64,000 bases of DNA from Pseudomonas mucidolens (GCF_900106045.1 NZ_LT629802.1:5456001-5520000); one strand, 5' to 3'; shown: positions 43,381 through 54,153, numbered from the stretch's first letter. Notes: generated from the letters alone by a model not told the origin. Numbers and translations are program-made.

Positions 43381-45285
43381 TCAGGCGCCGACGATCCCGC
43401 CATCCTCGCGCCGAATCGCCATCACCGAGGAGCGCGGCTTGGCGTTGGGCAGATGTTCCGGGAAGGTTGAATCACCCGTGTCACCCGGATGCTGAATCCC
43501 CACAAACAAAGTCTTCTGGTCCGGCGAGAAGCTGATGCCGGTCACCTCGCACGCCACAGGTCCCACCATGAATCGGCGGATTTCACCGGTGTTCGGGTCG
43601 GCACAGAGCATCTGGTTATTGCCCATGCCAGCAAAGTCGCCACTGTTGCTGTAGTCACCGTCGGTGAGGATCCACAGGCGCCCGGCCTGGTCGAAACCCA
43701 GGCCGTCGGGACTGTTGAACATGTTCTGCGGGGTGATAGTGGACGAGCCGCCCTTCGGGCTGCCGGCATGTACGCCGGGGTTGCCGGCCACCACGAACAG
43801 GTCCCAGGTAAAGTCTGACGCGCCGTGGTCATCCGCATTGGCCTTCCAGCGCAGGATCTGGCCGTAGAGGTTGTTCTCCCGAGGGTTGGGGCCGCCCACC
43901 GGCTGGCCGTCTTCACCACGCTTGGTATTGTTGGTCAGGGTGCAATAGACCTGGCCGTCGGTGGGGCTGACGACGATCCATTCCGGGCGGTCCATGCGCG
44001 TGGCTTTCACCACGCTGGCGGCCAGGCGTGCATGGATCAGCACTTCGGCCTGGCTGGTGAAACCGCTGCTGGCGTCGATAGCGTTTTTTCCGAAGCTCAG
44101 TTCGACCCATTGTCCCTTGCCCTTGGGGTGGTCGGTATTGCCGTCGCCCGCGTCGAAGATCGCCACGTACAAGGTGCCGTGGTCCAGCAGGTCTTTGTTG
44201 GCCTTGGGGTCCTGGTGATTGATCGTGTCGCGGCTGATGAACTTGTAGATGAACTCGCCGCGCTCGTCGTCGCCCATGTAGACCACCGCTCGGCCGTCAC
44301 GGGTTTGCGCCAGGGCCGCGTTCTCGTGTTTGAAGCGGCCCAGGGCGGTGCGCTTGACTGGAATCGATTGCGGGTCGAACGGATCGATTTCCACGACCCA
44401 GCCATGGCGATTGAGTTCGTTGGGGTGCTTGGCGATGTCGAAACGCGGGTCGTATTGATGCCAGTTGATCTCCTTGCTGGCGGCCACCACGCCATAGCGC
44501 TTTTGCCCGGCGTCAAAGGCCTGTTGCGGGTTACTGCTGCCGAAACAGTCGGTGAAGTTCTCTTCGCAGGTCAGGTACGTGCCCCACGGCGTCATGCCGT
44601 TGGCGCAATTCTGGAAGGTGCCGAGGACGTGTTGGCCGGAGGTGTCGGCGCTGGTTTTCAACCAGTCGTGGCCGGCCGCCGGACCACTCAGGCGGATCGG
44701 CGTGTTGCCGTGGATACGTCGGTTGTAACGTGAGCCCTGAACGAATTGCCAGGTGTCGCCCTGGCGTTTGACTTCGATCACCGACACGCCTTCGCTGGCC
44801 TGGGCCTTGTGTACCTCCTCGGCGGATTGCGGCATGCCGCCGTGGGCGAACAGGTAGCGGTAGTTGGTGTACTCATTGTTGATGGCCAGCAAGGCGCGGG
44901 TGTCGTCATCGGGGAAGGCGAACAGGCTCATGCCGTCGTTGTTATCGCCAAATTGCTGTTCTTGGGCCTTGGCCGTGCCGTTGCCGCTCGGGTCGAAGGC
45001 CGGGCCATCCTGGTGCAGCGGCTGCCCCCAGCTGATCAGCACCGAGGCGGTGTAGCCGGGCGGCAAGGTGAGGGTGTCGCGGGTGCTGGCGGCAATGCTG
45101 GCAAAACCCAGCAACGGGCTATTGGAGGCGGCGCTGACGCCAGCGGCGAGGGCGCTGCGGGTCAGCAGGTTGCCACCCAGAAACATCGCGGCGCCGCACA
45201 GGGCGCCGGCACCGATAAAACGGCGACGAGTGAGGCCGACCATCTGTTCGAGATCGGTGGCTTGGTTTTCTTCTAATAGGTTCAT
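43381..45285 (-). CDS. PhoX-family phosphatase (DUF839), Tat-exported
   Basis: 634 residues with a Tat signal (TRRRFIGAGALCGAAMFLGG near 18-37). The PhoX/DUF839 domain includes SLFAFPDDDTRALLAINNEYTN, TPWGTYLTCEENFTDCFG and GFDQAGRLWILTDGD. PhoX enzymes are Ca/Fe-dependent alkaline phosphatases matured in the cytoplasm. No Pho box is obvious just upstream. Some family members have other esterase roles, so the symbol is withheld. Confidence 0.87.
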   Translation of the reverse strand: MNLLEENQATDLEQMVGLTRRRFIGAGALCGAAMFLGGNLLTRSALAAGVSAASNSPLLGFASIAASTRDTLTLPPGYTASVLISWGQPLHQDGPAFDPSGNGTAKAQEQQFGDNNDGMSLFAFPDDDTRALLAINNEYTNYRYLFAHGGMPQSAEEVHKAQASEGVSVIEVKRQGDTWQFVQGSRYNRRIHGNTPIRLSGPAAGHDWLKTSADTSGQHVLGTFQNCANGMTPWGTYLTCEENFTDCFGSSNPQQAFDAGQKRYGVVAASKEINWHQYDPRFDIAKHPNELNRHGWVVEIDPFDPQSIPVKRTALGRFKHENAALAQTRDGRAVVYMGDDERGEFIYKFISRDTINHQDPKANKDLLDHGTLYVAIFDAGDGNTDHPKGKGQWVELSFGKNAIDASSGFTSQAEVLIHARLAASVVKATRMDRPEWIVVSPTDGQVYCTLTNNTKRGEDGQPVGGPNPRENNLYGQILRWKANADDHGASDFTWDLFVVAGNPGVHAGSPKGGSSTITPQNMFNSPDGLGFDQAGRLWILTDGDYSNSGDFAGMGNNQMLCADPNTGEIRRFMVGPVACEVTGISFSPDQKTLFVGIQHPGDTGDSTFPEHLPNAKPRSSVMAIRREDGGIVGA

Positions 45286-45363
45286 CTCAGGCTCCTTGAT
45301 GTTTTTGCAGACACCTTAGGGAGCGTTTATGACGAAACGGTTTCAGTTTAGTGAATGCGTCAA

Positions 45364-46128
45364 TTACGCCGGGGTACCCAGCAGCACATTGCTCGGGGCA
45401 AATTGCACCTGGAGAGGGTTTCCCTTGACCGCGCCCAGGGCCGCAAGCTGCCCCGGCGAGGCCAATGCACAGAGCACCTGGCCATTCGACAGGCTGATGC
45501 GTACTTCACTGGGACCGTCGTCGGCCTCGAGAATCGCGTCGACCTGGCCACTCATGCAGTTGTAGTCAGGCGTTGCGGCGTCGTTGGCGCCGAGCAGCTC
45601 TAGCCAACCGGCCTTGATCAACGCCACGACTTGCGTGCCGATTTCCAATTCAAGGCGCAGGGTGCTGTCGTGGGTGATCTGCGCCTCGAGGGTCAACTCG
45701 GCGGCCAGTTGCAGGCGAATCAGGTCATTGTGGCCGTTGCGGGTGATGGCGACGACTTGGCCGTGCAACTGGTTGCGCGCACTGGTGCGCAGCATCAGGC
45801 GGCCCAACAGGTTGAAGTCGCTGGCGTCCTCGGCGGCTTCCAGCACCTGGGCCTGCAGGGTTTGCAGGCGCAGGTACAGACGCAGCACCCGTTCGCCTTC
45901 TGCCGACAACCGCGCACCGCCGCCGCCCTTGCCGCCGACGCTGCGTTCAACCAGAGGCTTTTGCGCCAGATTGTTCAACTCATCAATGGCGTCCCACGCG
46001 GCCTTGTAGCTCAAGCCCGCGCTTTTCGCCGCGCGGGTAATGGAACCCTGCTCGGCGATGTGTTGCAGCAGGGCAATGCGCTGCGGGCGTCGGACGATGT
46101 GTTGGCTCAACAGTGTGGGTAAAGGCAT
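45364..46128 (-). CDS. modE: Molybdate-responsive regulator ModE
   Basis: 254 residues. The N-terminal LysR-type winged helix (RIALLQHIAEQGSITRAAKSAGLSYKAAWDAIDEL) is followed by GGKGGGGARLSAEGERVLR. Two C-terminal TOBE/Mop molybdate-binding repeats follow (SARNQLHGQVVAI and YNCMSGQVDAIL). It represses modABC and activates molybdoenzyme genes. No mod transporter is in the window. Confidence 0.92.
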   Translation of the reverse strand: MPLPTLLSQHIVRRPQRIALLQHIAEQGSITRAAKSAGLSYKAAWDAIDELNNLAQKPLVERSVGGKGGGGARLSAEGERVLRLYLRLQTLQAQVLEAAEDASDFNLLGRLMLRTSARNQLHGQVVAITRNGHNDLIRLQLAAELTLEAQITHDSTLRLELEIGTQVVALIKAGWLELLGANDAATPDYNCMSGQVDAILEADDGPSEVRISLSNGQVLCALASPGQLAALGAVKGNPLQVQFAPSNVLLGTPA

Positions 46129-46192
46129 GGCGAACGGTTACGCGCTGGCTTGGATGCTCGAGACGTTGCGGGCAGGCGGCGTTGGAGTCAAG

Positions 46193-46930
46193 TCAGGCGC
46201 CGGGTTTGGGGGTGCGCGCCAGGCAATATACGTCGACCTGTCGGGCGCCGGCCTGCATCAACAGGCGCGCCAGGCTGTGGGCGGTGGCGCCAGTGGTCAA
46301 CACGTCATCCACCAGGGCCAGGTGCCGACCTTCGACCTGCGTATCGGCGGCCAAGGCGAAGGCGTTGAGCAGGTTGCACTGGCGGGTCCTGGCGTCCAGT
46401 TCCTGCTGGGCGACAGTTTCCTGGGGGCGCAACAACAGGTGTTCATTGACCGGCACATTGAGGTCCTTGCTCAGCCAGCGAGCGAGCATCACGGCCTGGT
46501 TATATCCGCGCTGGCGCAAGCGTTTGCCGGCCATCGGCACGGGCAGCAGGCAGTCGGGGCGAGTCAGTTGGGTGTTTTCGAAGCGATCCTGAAGGTATTG
46601 CCCCAGCAGGTTTGCCAGCAGGTGTCCAAGAGGCCATTGGCCTTGGTGCTTGAATCGGCTGATCAGGCTGTCGACCGGGAAGCTGTAGCTCCAGGGCGCC
46701 ACCACCTGTTTGAACGCGCGGGGCGATTTCTGGCATTGGCCGCAGACCAGGCCACTCATCGGCAGCGGCAGGGCGCAGACTTCACACTGCGCCAGCAGCC
46801 ACGGCAGCTCGATTTCGCAGAGGTTGCACACGGCCATGGGGGAATCGGTGGTTTCATTGCAGATCAAACAGTATTGTTTGTTTTTTGACCAGATGTAAAC
46901 CTTGGGTTTGCGCTCAGGTTGACAGTGCAT
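46193..46930 (-). CDS. comF: ComF-family phosphoribosyltransferase-like protein
   Basis: 245 residues. The N-terminal zinc-type cysteines are CLICNETTD, CNLCE, CEVC and CGQC. The C-terminal type I PRTase fold has the PRPP loop ALVDDVLTTGATAHSL near 203. It is similar to the competence protein ComF/GntX, usually placed just upstream of and divergent from bioB in Pseudomonas, as here. Confidence 0.88.
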   Translation of the reverse strand: MHCQPERKPKVYIWSKNKQYCLICNETTDSPMAVCNLCEIELPWLLAQCEVCALPLPMSGLVCGQCQKSPRAFKQVVAPWSYSFPVDSLISRFKHQGQWPLGHLLANLLGQYLQDRFENTQLTRPDCLLPVPMAGKRLRQRGYNQAVMLARWLSKDLNVPVNEHLLLRPQETVAQQELDARTRQCNLLNAFALAADTQVEGRHLALVDDVLTTGATAHSLARLLMQAGARQVDVYCLARTPKPGA

Positions 46931-47022
46931 GAATCTTCCTTAAATATGCCGAGCATCCGTGTCGTGCCTGTGGGTATTGCCCTTCCCGCAGCGCTTGCCA
47001 AAGCATAATCAAGGAATCGCCC

Positions 47023-48078
47023 ATGAGCGCCAGCATCACTGCCACTCTGCGTCACGACTGGTCTTTGGCCGAGGTCAAGGCACTGTTCGTCCAACCGTTC
47101 AATGACCTGTTGTTCCAGGCGCAGACCGTGCACCGCGCGCATTTCGATGCCAATCGGGTTCAGGTATCCACCCTGTTATCGATCAAGACCGGCGCCTGCC
47201 CGGAAGATTGCAAATATTGTCCGCAGTCGGGCCACTACAACACCGGCCTGGAAAAAGAAAAGCTGATGGAAGTGCAGAAGGTCCTCGAGGAGGCCGCGCG
47301 CGCCAAGGCCATTGGTTCGACGCGTTTCTGCATGGGCGCCGCCTGGAAGCATCCGTCGGCCAAGGACATGCCTTACGTGTTGCAAATGGTCAAAGGCGTA
47401 AAAGCCATGGGCCTGGAAACCTGCATGACCCTCGGTCGTCTCGACCAGGATCAGACGTCCGCCCTGGCCGAGGCCGGGCTCGACTACTACAACCACAACC
47501 TGGATACCTCCCCGGAGTTCTACGGATCGATCATCACCACCCGTACTTACAGCGAGCGCCTGCAGACCCTGGCGTATGTGCGGGATTCGGGGATGAAGAT
47601 CTGTTCCGGCGGGATTCTCGGCATGGGTGAATCCCTCGACGACCGCGCCAACCTGTTGATCCAGCTGGCCAACCTGCCGGAGCATCCGGAGTCGGTGCCG
47701 ATCAACATGCTGGTGAAGGTCGCCGGTACGCCGCTGGAGAATGCCGACGATATCGACCCGTTCGACTTCATCCGCATGTTGGCCGTGGCGCGCATCCTGA
47801 TGCCGAAGTCCCATGTGCGGTTGTCTGCCGGCCGCGAGGCGATGAACGAGCAGATGCAAGCCCTGGCGTTCTTCGCCGGCGCCAACTCGATTTTCTACGG
47901 TGACAAGTTGCTGACCACCGCCAACCCACAGGCGGACAAGGACATGCAATTGTTCTCGCGCCTGGGGATCCTGCCGGAAGCCCGCGAAGAGCACGCCGAC
48001 GAAGTCCACCAGGCCGCGATTGAGCAGGCGTTGGTGGAACAACAGAACAGCGAGCAGTTTTATAACGCCGCCGTCTGA
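47023..48078 (+). CDS. bioB: Biotin synthase
   Basis: A 351-residue radical SAM enzyme inserting sulfur into dethiobiotin. The CX3CX2C cluster motif is [19 protein letters not shown] near 54. Later are [20 protein letters not shown] and the [2Fe-2S] ligand Arg region [12 protein letters not shown]. It is the first gene of bioBFHCD. AAGGA precedes the ATG. Confidence 0.97.
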   Translation: MSASITATLRHDWSLAEVKALFVQPFNDLLFQAQTVHRAHFDANRVQVSTLLSIKTGACPEDCKYCPQSGHYNTGLEKEKLMEVQKVLEEAARAKAIGSTRFCMGAAWKHPSAKDMPYVLQMVKGVKAMGLETCMTLGRLDQDQTSALAEAGLDYYNHNLDTSPEFYGSIITTRTYSERLQTLAYVRDSGMKICSGGILGMGESLDDRANLLIQLANLPEHPESVPINMLVKVAGTPLENADDIDPFDFIRMLAVARILMPKSHVRLSAGREAMNEQMQALAFFAGANSIFYGDKLLTTANPQADKDMQLFSRLGILPEAREEHADEVHQAAIEQALVEQQNSEQFYNAAV

Positions 48079-48095
48079 TTGAAGTGCAATCCAAA

Positions 48096-48187
48096 TGTGG
48101 GAGCGGGCTTGCTCGCGATAGCGGTGTATCAGTGAGTACAGGTGTTGACTGACACACAGCTATCGCGAGCAAGCCCGCGGCCACATT
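48096..48187. repeat. REPIN between bioB and bioF
   Basis: TGTGGGAGCGGGCTTGC then TCGCGATAGC faces GCTATCGCGAGCAAGCCCGCGGCCACA. This intact copy is the type interrupted by the IS110 element at 6196. It splits the bio operon and may modulate bioB versus downstream mRNA levels. Confidence 0.9.
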
Positions 48188-48223
48188 TTGACCGAGTCCA
48201 ATCCGCCAACTCCGAGGCCCCGC

Positions 48224-49402
48224 ATGTCTTTTGATCTCGCCGCGCGCCTCGCTGCCCGCCGTACAGAACACCTCTATCGCCAGCGCCCGCTGCTGCAAAG
48301 TCCTCAAGGTCCGCAAGTGGTGGTGGATGGCCAAGCGTTGTTGGCCTTTTGCAATAACGATTACCTGGGCTTGGCCAATCATCCTCAAGTGATCGAAGCC
48401 TGGCGCGCCGCAGCGTCCCGCTGGGGCGTGGGCGGCGGGGCGTCGCATTTGGTGATTGGCCACAGCACGCCGCATCACGCCTTGGAAGAGGCCTTGGCCG
48501 ACTTCACTGGCCGACCGCGTGCGCTGCTGTTCAGCACCGGTTACATGGCTAACCTCGGCGCGGTCACGGCGCTGGTGGGGCAGGGCGATACAGTGCTGCA
48601 AGATCGCCTCAACCATGCCTCGCTGCTGGATGCCGGTTTATTGTCCGGGGCGCGCTTCAACCGTTACCTGCACAACGACGCCGTGAGCCTGGCCAAGCGC
48701 CTTGAGAAGGCCAGCGGCAATACGCTAGTGGTGACCGATGGGGTGTTCAGCATGGACGGCGACCTCGCCGATCTGCCCGCGCTGGTTCGCGAAGCCCGGG
48801 CCAGGGGCGCGTGGCTGATGGTCGATGATGCCCACGGCTTCGGCACGCTGGGCGCCACTGGCGGTGGCATCGTCGAGCATTTCGGCTTGAGCCTGGACGA
48901 TGTGCCGGTGCTGGTCGGCACCCTGGGCAAGGCATTCGGTACGGCTGGCGCCTTTGTTGCCGGCAGCGAAGAGTTGATCGAAAGCCTGATCCAGTTCGCT
49001 CGACCCTACATCTACACCACCAGCCAACCCCCGGCCCAGGCCTGCGCGACCCTGAAAAGCCTGGAGTTGCTGCGTACCGAACACTGGCGGCGTGAGCATT
49101 TGAACGCGCTGATCCGCCAGTTCCGCCAGGGCGCCGAGCAGATCGGCCTGGAGTTGATGCACAGCTTCACGCCGATCCAGCCGATCATGATCGGCGACAG
49201 CGGCCGGGCGATTCGCCTGTCGCAGATGCTGCGTGAGCGCGGCTTGATGGTAACGGCGATCCGCCCACCCACCGTGCCCAACGGCACCGCGCGTTTGCGG
49301 GTGACCTTGTCGGCGGCCCACAGCGAGGCCCAGGTGCAGCTATTGTTAAACGCATTGGAAGCGTGTTTCCGCTTGTTGGGTGAGGAACCCGAGCATGCGT
49401 GA
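48224..49402 (+). CDS. bioF: 8-amino-7-oxononanoate synthase
   Basis: A 392-residue PLP enzyme joining pimeloyl-[ACP] and alanine. Motifs are [49 protein letters not shown], and the PLP Lys in [16 protein letters not shown] 48224 gives the standard N-terminus. The end overlaps bioH by eight bases. Confidence 0.96.
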   Translation: MSFDLAARLAARRTEHLYRQRPLLQSPQGPQVVVDGQALLAFCNNDYLGLANHPQVIEAWRAAASRWGVGGGASHLVIGHSTPHHALEEALADFTGRPRALLFSTGYMANLGAVTALVGQGDTVLQDRLNHASLLDAGLLSGARFNRYLHNDAVSLAKRLEKASGNTLVVTDGVFSMDGDLADLPALVREARARGAWLMVDDAHGFGTLGATGGGIVEHFGLSLDDVPVLVGTLGKAFGTAGAFVAGSEELIESLIQFARPYIYTTSQPPAQACATLKSLELLRTEHWRREHLNALIRQFRQGAEQIGLELMHSFTPIQPIMIGDSGRAIRLSQMLRERGLMVTAIRPPTVPNGTARLRVTLSAAHSEAQVQLLLNALEACFRLLGEEPEHA

Positions 49403-50126
49403 TCGACTGATATTGCTCCCCGGCTGGGGGCTTGGGGTATCGCCGCTGGAACCGTTGGCCGCCGCGTTGCGCGGGCTGGACGAACACTTGCGGGTGGATA
49501 TCGAGCCTTTGCCGGAGCTGGATTGCAGCGACCTCGACGAATGGCTCGATGAACTTGACGCGACCTTGCCGGACAACGCCTGGCTCGGCGGTTGGTCTCT
49601 GGGTGGAATGCTCGCGTCCGAACTGGCAGCGCGGCGTGGTGAGCGCTGTTGCGGCCTGCTGACCTTGGCCAGCAACCCGTGTTTTGTGGCCCATGCTGGC
49701 TGGCCGTGTGCGATGCCCGGCGAAACCTTCGATGCGTTCCTGGCCGGTTGCCATGCCGACTCCCAAGTCACCCTCAAACGTTTCGGCCTGCTCTGCGCCA
49801 AGGGCGCGCAAGACCCCAAGGGACTGGCGCGTCTGCTGGTCAGCAGTGCACCGAAGACCTCCTCCAAAGGCTTGATGAGCGGCCTGGAGTTACTCGCGCA
49901 ACTGGACACGCGTGATGCCCTGCAAGCGTTCCGTGGCCCGCAACTGCACGTGTTTGCCGGCCTGGATGAGTTGGTGCCCTGCGAGGCTGCGACTGAGTTG
50001 CTGAAGTTATTGCCCGATATCGAGATCGGCCTGATTGAACAGGCCGGGCACGCCTTTCTTCTGGATAACCCCCACGGAGTGGCGGGGGCGATTCAGGCTT
50101 TTTTGCATGAGTGCGGTGATGACTGA
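49395..50126 (+). CDS. bioH: Pimeloyl-[ACP] methyl ester esterase
   Basis: A 243-residue alpha/beta hydrolase. The nucleophile elbow is GGWSLGGML near 73, the acid is in [12 protein letters not shown], and the catalytic His is in [12 protein letters not shown]. It frees pimeloyl-ACP from its methyl ester. ATG 49395 (inside the bioF end) gives [12 protein letters not shown]. The end overlaps the bioC start by eight bases. Confidence 0.95.
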   Translation: MRDRLILLPGWGLGVSPLEPLAAALRGLDEHLRVDIEPLPELDCSDLDEWLDELDATLPDNAWLGGWSLGGMLASELAARRGERCCGLLTLASNPCFVAHAGWPCAMPGETFDAFLAGCHADSQVTLKRFGLLCAKGAQDPKGLARLLVSSAPKTSSKGLMSGLELLAQLDTRDALQAFRGPQLHVFAGLDELVPCEAATELLKLLPDIEIGLIEQAGHAFLLDNPHGVAGAIQAFLHECGDD

Positions 50127-50931
50127 TTTATCCCATCCTCCGCTGCCGGGCGCCTTGCCTGACAAGCGCCAGGTCGCGGCGTCCTTTTCCAGGGCTGCGT
50201 CCAGCTATGACAGTGTCGCGGCGCTGCAGCGCGACGTGGGCGGCGAGTTGCTCGGACGTCTGCCGTCTGGATTCAGGCCGCGACGTTGGCTTGACCTGGG
50301 CTGCGGCACCGGCTATTTCAGCCGTGCGTTGAACACGGTGTTTCCCCAGGGGCACGGCGTGGCGCTGGATATCGCCGAAGGCATGCTCAATCACGCACGG
50401 CCCTTGGGTGGCGCCGAACATTTTGTCGCCGGCGATGCCGAGCGCATGCCGCTGCAGGATGGCTGCTGCGAATTGATCTTCTCCAGCCTGGCGGTGCAGT
50501 GGTGCGCGGATTTCGCCTCAGTGCTCAATGAAGCGCAACGCGTGTTGCAGCCGGGTGGCGTGATGGCGTTTGCCAGCCTGTGCGTCGGGACCCTGGATGA
50601 GCTGCGCGAAAGTTGGCGGGCGGCGGATGGCATGGTTCACGTCAATCGCTTTCGAGCGTTCACTGCCTATCAACAGCTGTGCGCAGCCAGCGGACTGCGT
50701 GTGGTGAGTTTGGAGCGACGTGCTCACGTCGTGTATTACCCGGACGTGCGCAGCCTGACCCATGAATTGAAAGCATTGGGCGCGCACAATCTGAATCCGG
50801 GACGCCCTGGCGGCTTGACCGGGCGCGCGCGGATTGTTGCGCTGGTTCAAGCGTACGAGCAGTTCCGCCAGGCCAAGGGTCTGCCGGCAACTTATCAAGT
50901 GGTGTATGGCGTGCTGGAGAAACCGCTATGA
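50119..50931 (+). CDS. bioC: Malonyl-[ACP] O-methyltransferase
   Basis: A 270-residue SAM methyltransferase with motif [16 protein letters not shown] near 55 and [11 protein letters not shown], typical of BioC. It methylates malonyl-ACP to prime pimelate synthesis. ATG 50119 (MTDLSHPP) is preferred; 50107 is in frame four codons earlier. It overlaps bioD by four bases (ATGA). Confidence 0.95.
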   Translation: MTDLSHPPLPGALPDKRQVAASFSRAASSYDSVAALQRDVGGELLGRLPSGFRPRRWLDLGCGTGYFSRALNTVFPQGHGVALDIAEGMLNHARPLGGAEHFVAGDAERMPLQDGCCELIFSSLAVQWCADFASVLNEAQRVLQPGGVMAFASLCVGTLDELRESWRAADGMVHVNRFRAFTAYQQLCAASGLRVVSLERRAHVVYYPDVRSLTHELKALGAHNLNPGRPGGLTGRARIVALVQAYEQFRQAKGLPATYQVVYGVLEKPL

Positions 50932-51608
50932 GTGCTGCGTATTTTATCACCGGTACCGATACCGATGTCGGCAAGACGACGATCGCCGCCGGGCTGCTGC
51001 ATGCCGCTCGGCAGGCAGGCAAGAGCACCGCTGCGGGCAAGCCGGTGGCCTCGGGCTGTGAACTGACGCCCAAAGGCCTGCGCAACGCCGATGCCCTGGC
51101 ATTGCTGGCTGAATGCTCGTTGCCGCTGACTTACGCCGAGGTCAATCCGCTGGCGTTCGAGCCGGCCATTGCGCCTCATCTGGCGGCGCGTGAGGCTGGC
51201 GTGGCGTTGACCGTGCAAGCCTTGTTGACACCGATGCAGCAGATCCTCGCCAAGCACGCGGATTTCACCTTGATCGAAGGTGCGGGCGGATGGCGTGTAC
51301 CGTTGGCCGATCAGGACAACCTTTCGGACCTGGCCAAGGCTTTGCAACTGCCGGTGATTCTGGTGGTGGGCGTACGCCTGGGGTGTATCAATCACGCGCT
51401 ATTGAGCGCCGAAGCGATCGCCCGGGACGGTTTGCCGTTGGCCGGATGGGTGGCCAATATCATTGATCCCAAGACCTCTCGTCTGGAAGAAAATCTCGGG
51501 ACGCTGGCCGAACGCCTGCCCGCGCCGTGCCTGGGGCGGGTGCCCAGGCTCAAGCAACCGTCTGCCGAAGCGGTGGCCGGGTACTTGCAGTTGGACCTGC
51601 TTGATTGA
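50928..51608 (+). CDS. bioD: Dethiobiotin synthetase
   Basis: A 226-residue ATPase with the P-loop [16 protein letters not shown] near the N-terminus, followed by KPVASGCE and [10 protein letters not shown]. It forms the ureido ring of dethiobiotin. It is the last gene of the bio operon; bioA is not in the window. Confidence 0.96.
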   Translation: MSAAYFITGTDTDVGKTTIAAGLLHAARQAGKSTAAGKPVASGCELTPKGLRNADALALLAECSLPLTYAEVNPLAFEPAIAPHLAAREAGVALTVQALLTPMQQILAKHADFTLIEGAGGWRVPLADQDNLSDLAKALQLPVILVVGVRLGCINHALLSAEAIARDGLPLAGWVANIIDPKTSRLEENLGTLAERLPAPCLGRVPRLKQPSAEAVAGYLQLDLLD

Positions 51609-51715
51609 TTTTCTTAACGGTTAGGGCACAGTGCCATTAGTGTTTTTGACGGGCCTTTTGCCAGATTGTCTGCTTCAATAAGGGTTCACGCTTTATTGCA
51701 AGGCAGGTTCACGCG

Positions 51716-51997
51716 ATGGAAATCTCTGGAAGCAGTGCGTTTTATTCGGGACTGAGCAGTATTCAGACCGGGCAGAACCGTGTCGACCAGGCCGCCGGCA
51801 AGATCGCCAGTGCTGCCACCACCCAGCCGTCGGACGCTCAGAATGATCGGCTGCGCGCGGTTGATCGCGGTCAATCGACCACCTCGGCAAGTAATATGGT
51901 GGAAATGGCCGAAGGCAAGTTTCAAGTGGAGCTGGGCGTAAAAGTCGCCAAGGCCTCCGACGAAATGCTCGGTACGTTGATCGATACCTACGCCTGA
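51716..51997 (+). CDS. Small protein with a FlgC/flagellar-rod-like C-terminal motif
   Basis: 93 residues without signal peptide or membrane helix. The N-terminus (SAFYSGLSSIQTGQNRVDQAAGKIASA) and C-terminus (SNMVEMAEGKFQVELGVKVAKASDEMLGTLIDTYA) look like the heptad-patterned ends of flagellar axial proteins (rod, hook, flagellin). The middle is absent. GGCAGG is about 8 bases before the ATG. No flagellar genes are adjacent. It follows bioD as in other Pseudomonas genomes and its function is unknown. Confidence 0.78.
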   Translation: MEISGSSAFYSGLSSIQTGQNRVDQAAGKIASAATTQPSDAQNDRLRAVDRGQSTTSASNMVEMAEGKFQVELGVKVAKASDEMLGTLIDTYA

Positions 51998-52346
51998 TCC
52001 CATACCTCCTTTTTTGTAGGCGTTAGGGGGCGCCTAGCTCGTGCTCGCAAAGAGCTAGGCGCCGCGTTCAGTCTGAATGCACGCATTATCGTTGACGTTT
52101 TTCGCGAGCACGCTCGCTCCCACATACCTGTATTAGCCCTACTGGCAGCTTTCAACTTTGAAATTTGATGCGGCATTGCGCTGCAGGCCTCGTCGTGCCT
52201 GCTATTGACCCCCGTCAAGACAGACGGCAGCCGAAGGGCGCTTGACAAGGATTGGTCGTAAACGTATGTTTCAAACAACTGTTTGACCGCTATAACAAAT
52301 CCACGCGGTTGTTCATTCCAGGATTCATCAGCAGAGGTTTATCGCT
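51998..52346. repeat. Gene-free stretch with a diverged REPIN carrying an internal hairpin
   Basis: TTTTTTGTAGGCG (52011) and TTTTTCGCGAGC...CGCTCGCTCCCACAT (to 52125) mark a decayed REPIN. Its left arm holds an extra perfect hairpin, GGCGCCTAGCTC (52029-52040) / GAGCTAGGCGCC (52052-52063). The remainder to 52346 holds the promoter of the first acyl-CoA dehydrogenase gene. Confidence 0.75.
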
Positions 52347-54153
52347 ATGCCTGACTACAAGGCCCCCTTGCGTGATATTCGCTTCGTTCGTGACGAACTG
52401 CTCGGCTACGAAGCGCACTATCAGAGTCTGCCGGCTTGCCAGGACGCTACCCCGGACATGGTTGACGCCATTCTCGAAGAAGGCGCCAAGTTCTGTGAGC
52501 AAGTGCTGGCACCGCTGAACCGCGTGGGTGACATCGAAGGGTGTACCTGGAGCGAGTCAGGCGTTAAAACCCCCCGCTGGTTTCAAAGAAGCCTACAAGC
52601 AATTCGTCGAAGGCGGCTGGCCGAGCCTGGCCCACGACGTTGCACACGGCGGCCAAGGCCTGCCGGAATCCCTGGGCCTGGCCGTCAGCGAGATGGTCGG
52701 CGAAGCTAACTGGTCGTGGGGCATGTACCCAGGCCTGTCCCATGGCGCGATGAACACCATTTCCGAGCACGGCACGCCCGAGCAGCAAGACGCTTACCTG
52801 ACCAAACTGGTATCGGGCGAGTGGACCGGCACCATGTGCCTGACCGAACCGCACTGCGGTACCGACCTGGGCATGCTGCGCACCAAGGCCGAACCTCAGG
52901 CCGACGGTTCCTACAAGGTTTCCGGGACCAAGATCTTCATCTCGGCCGGTGAACACGACATGGCCGACAACATCGTCCATATCGTGCTGGCTCGCCTGCC
53001 GGATGCGCCGGCCGGCACCAAAGGCATCTCGCTGTTTATCGTGCCAAAGTTTCTGCCTGGCGCCGACGGTTCGGTGGGTGAGCGCAATGCCGTGTCCTGT
53101 GGTTCCCTGGAACACAAAATGGGTATCCACGGTAACGCCACTTGCGTGATGAACTTTGACGCGGCCACCGGTTTCCTGATCGGCCCGGCGAACAAAGGCC
53201 TGAACTGCATGTTCACCTTCATGAACACCGCTCGCCTGGGGACCGCGCTGCAAGGCCTGGCCCACGCCGAGATCGGTTTTCAGGGCGGTCTGAAATATGC
53301 GCGTGATCGCTTGCAAATGCGTTCCCTGACGGGCCCGAAAGCGCCGGACAAGGCGGCCGACCCGATCATCGTGCATCCTGATGTACGCCGCATGCTGCTG
53401 ACCATGAAAGCCTTCGCCGAAGGTAACCGTGCGATGGTGTACTTCACCGCCAAGCAAGTGGACGTGGTCAAGTACGGCACCGACGAAGAAGCCAAGAAAC
53501 AGGCTGATGCGCTGTTGGCCTTCATGACCCCGATTGCCAAGGCGTTCATGACCGAAGTCGGTTTCGAGTCCGCCAACCACGGCGTGCAAATCTACGGCGG
53601 TCACGGCTTTATTGCCGAGTGGGGCATGGAGCAGAACGTTCGCGACAGCCGTATCTCGATGCTGTACGAAGGCACCACCGGGATTCAGGCGCTGGACTTG
53701 CTCGGCCGTAAGGTGCTGATGACCCAGGGCGAAGCGCTCAAGGGCTTCACCAAGATCGTGCACAAGTTCTGCCAGGCCAACGAAGGCAACGAAGCGGTCC
53801 AAGAGTTCGTTGCACCGCTGGCCGCACTGAACAAGGAATGGGGCGAGTTGACCATGAAGGTCGGCATGGCGGCGATGAAGGATCGTGAAGAAGTCGGTGC
53901 GGCGTCGGTGGACTACCTGATGTACTCCGGCTATGCCTGCCTGGCTTACTTCTGGGCTGACATGGCACGCCTGGCTGCCGAGAAACTGGCTGCCGGTACC
54001 AGCGAAGAGGCGTTCTACACCGCCAAGCTGCAGACGGCGCGTTTCTACTTCCAGCGCATCCTGCCGCGTACCCGCACTCATGTCGCGACTATGCTGTCGG
54101 GCGCCAACAACCTGATGGACATGAAAGAAGAGAACTTCGACCTGGGCTACTAA
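52347..54153 (+). pseudogene. Large acyl-CoA dehydrogenase, paralogue 1, with a one-base frameshift
   Basis: The first 76 or so codons (MPDYKAPLRDIRFVRDELLG...) are in one frame. From the C6 tract at 52570-52575 the protein continues in the next frame (AGFKEAYKQFVEGGWPSL...) to 54153. Removing one C restores a 601-residue protein matching the paralogues at 55735 and 57649 (TPAGFKEAY-type junction). As written, translation stops at 52709 after 120 residues. The downstream part keeps all motifs, including YEGTTGIQALDLLGRKVL with the catalytic-type Glu. It could be a sequencing error, a true mutation, or slippage. Confidence 0.85.
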
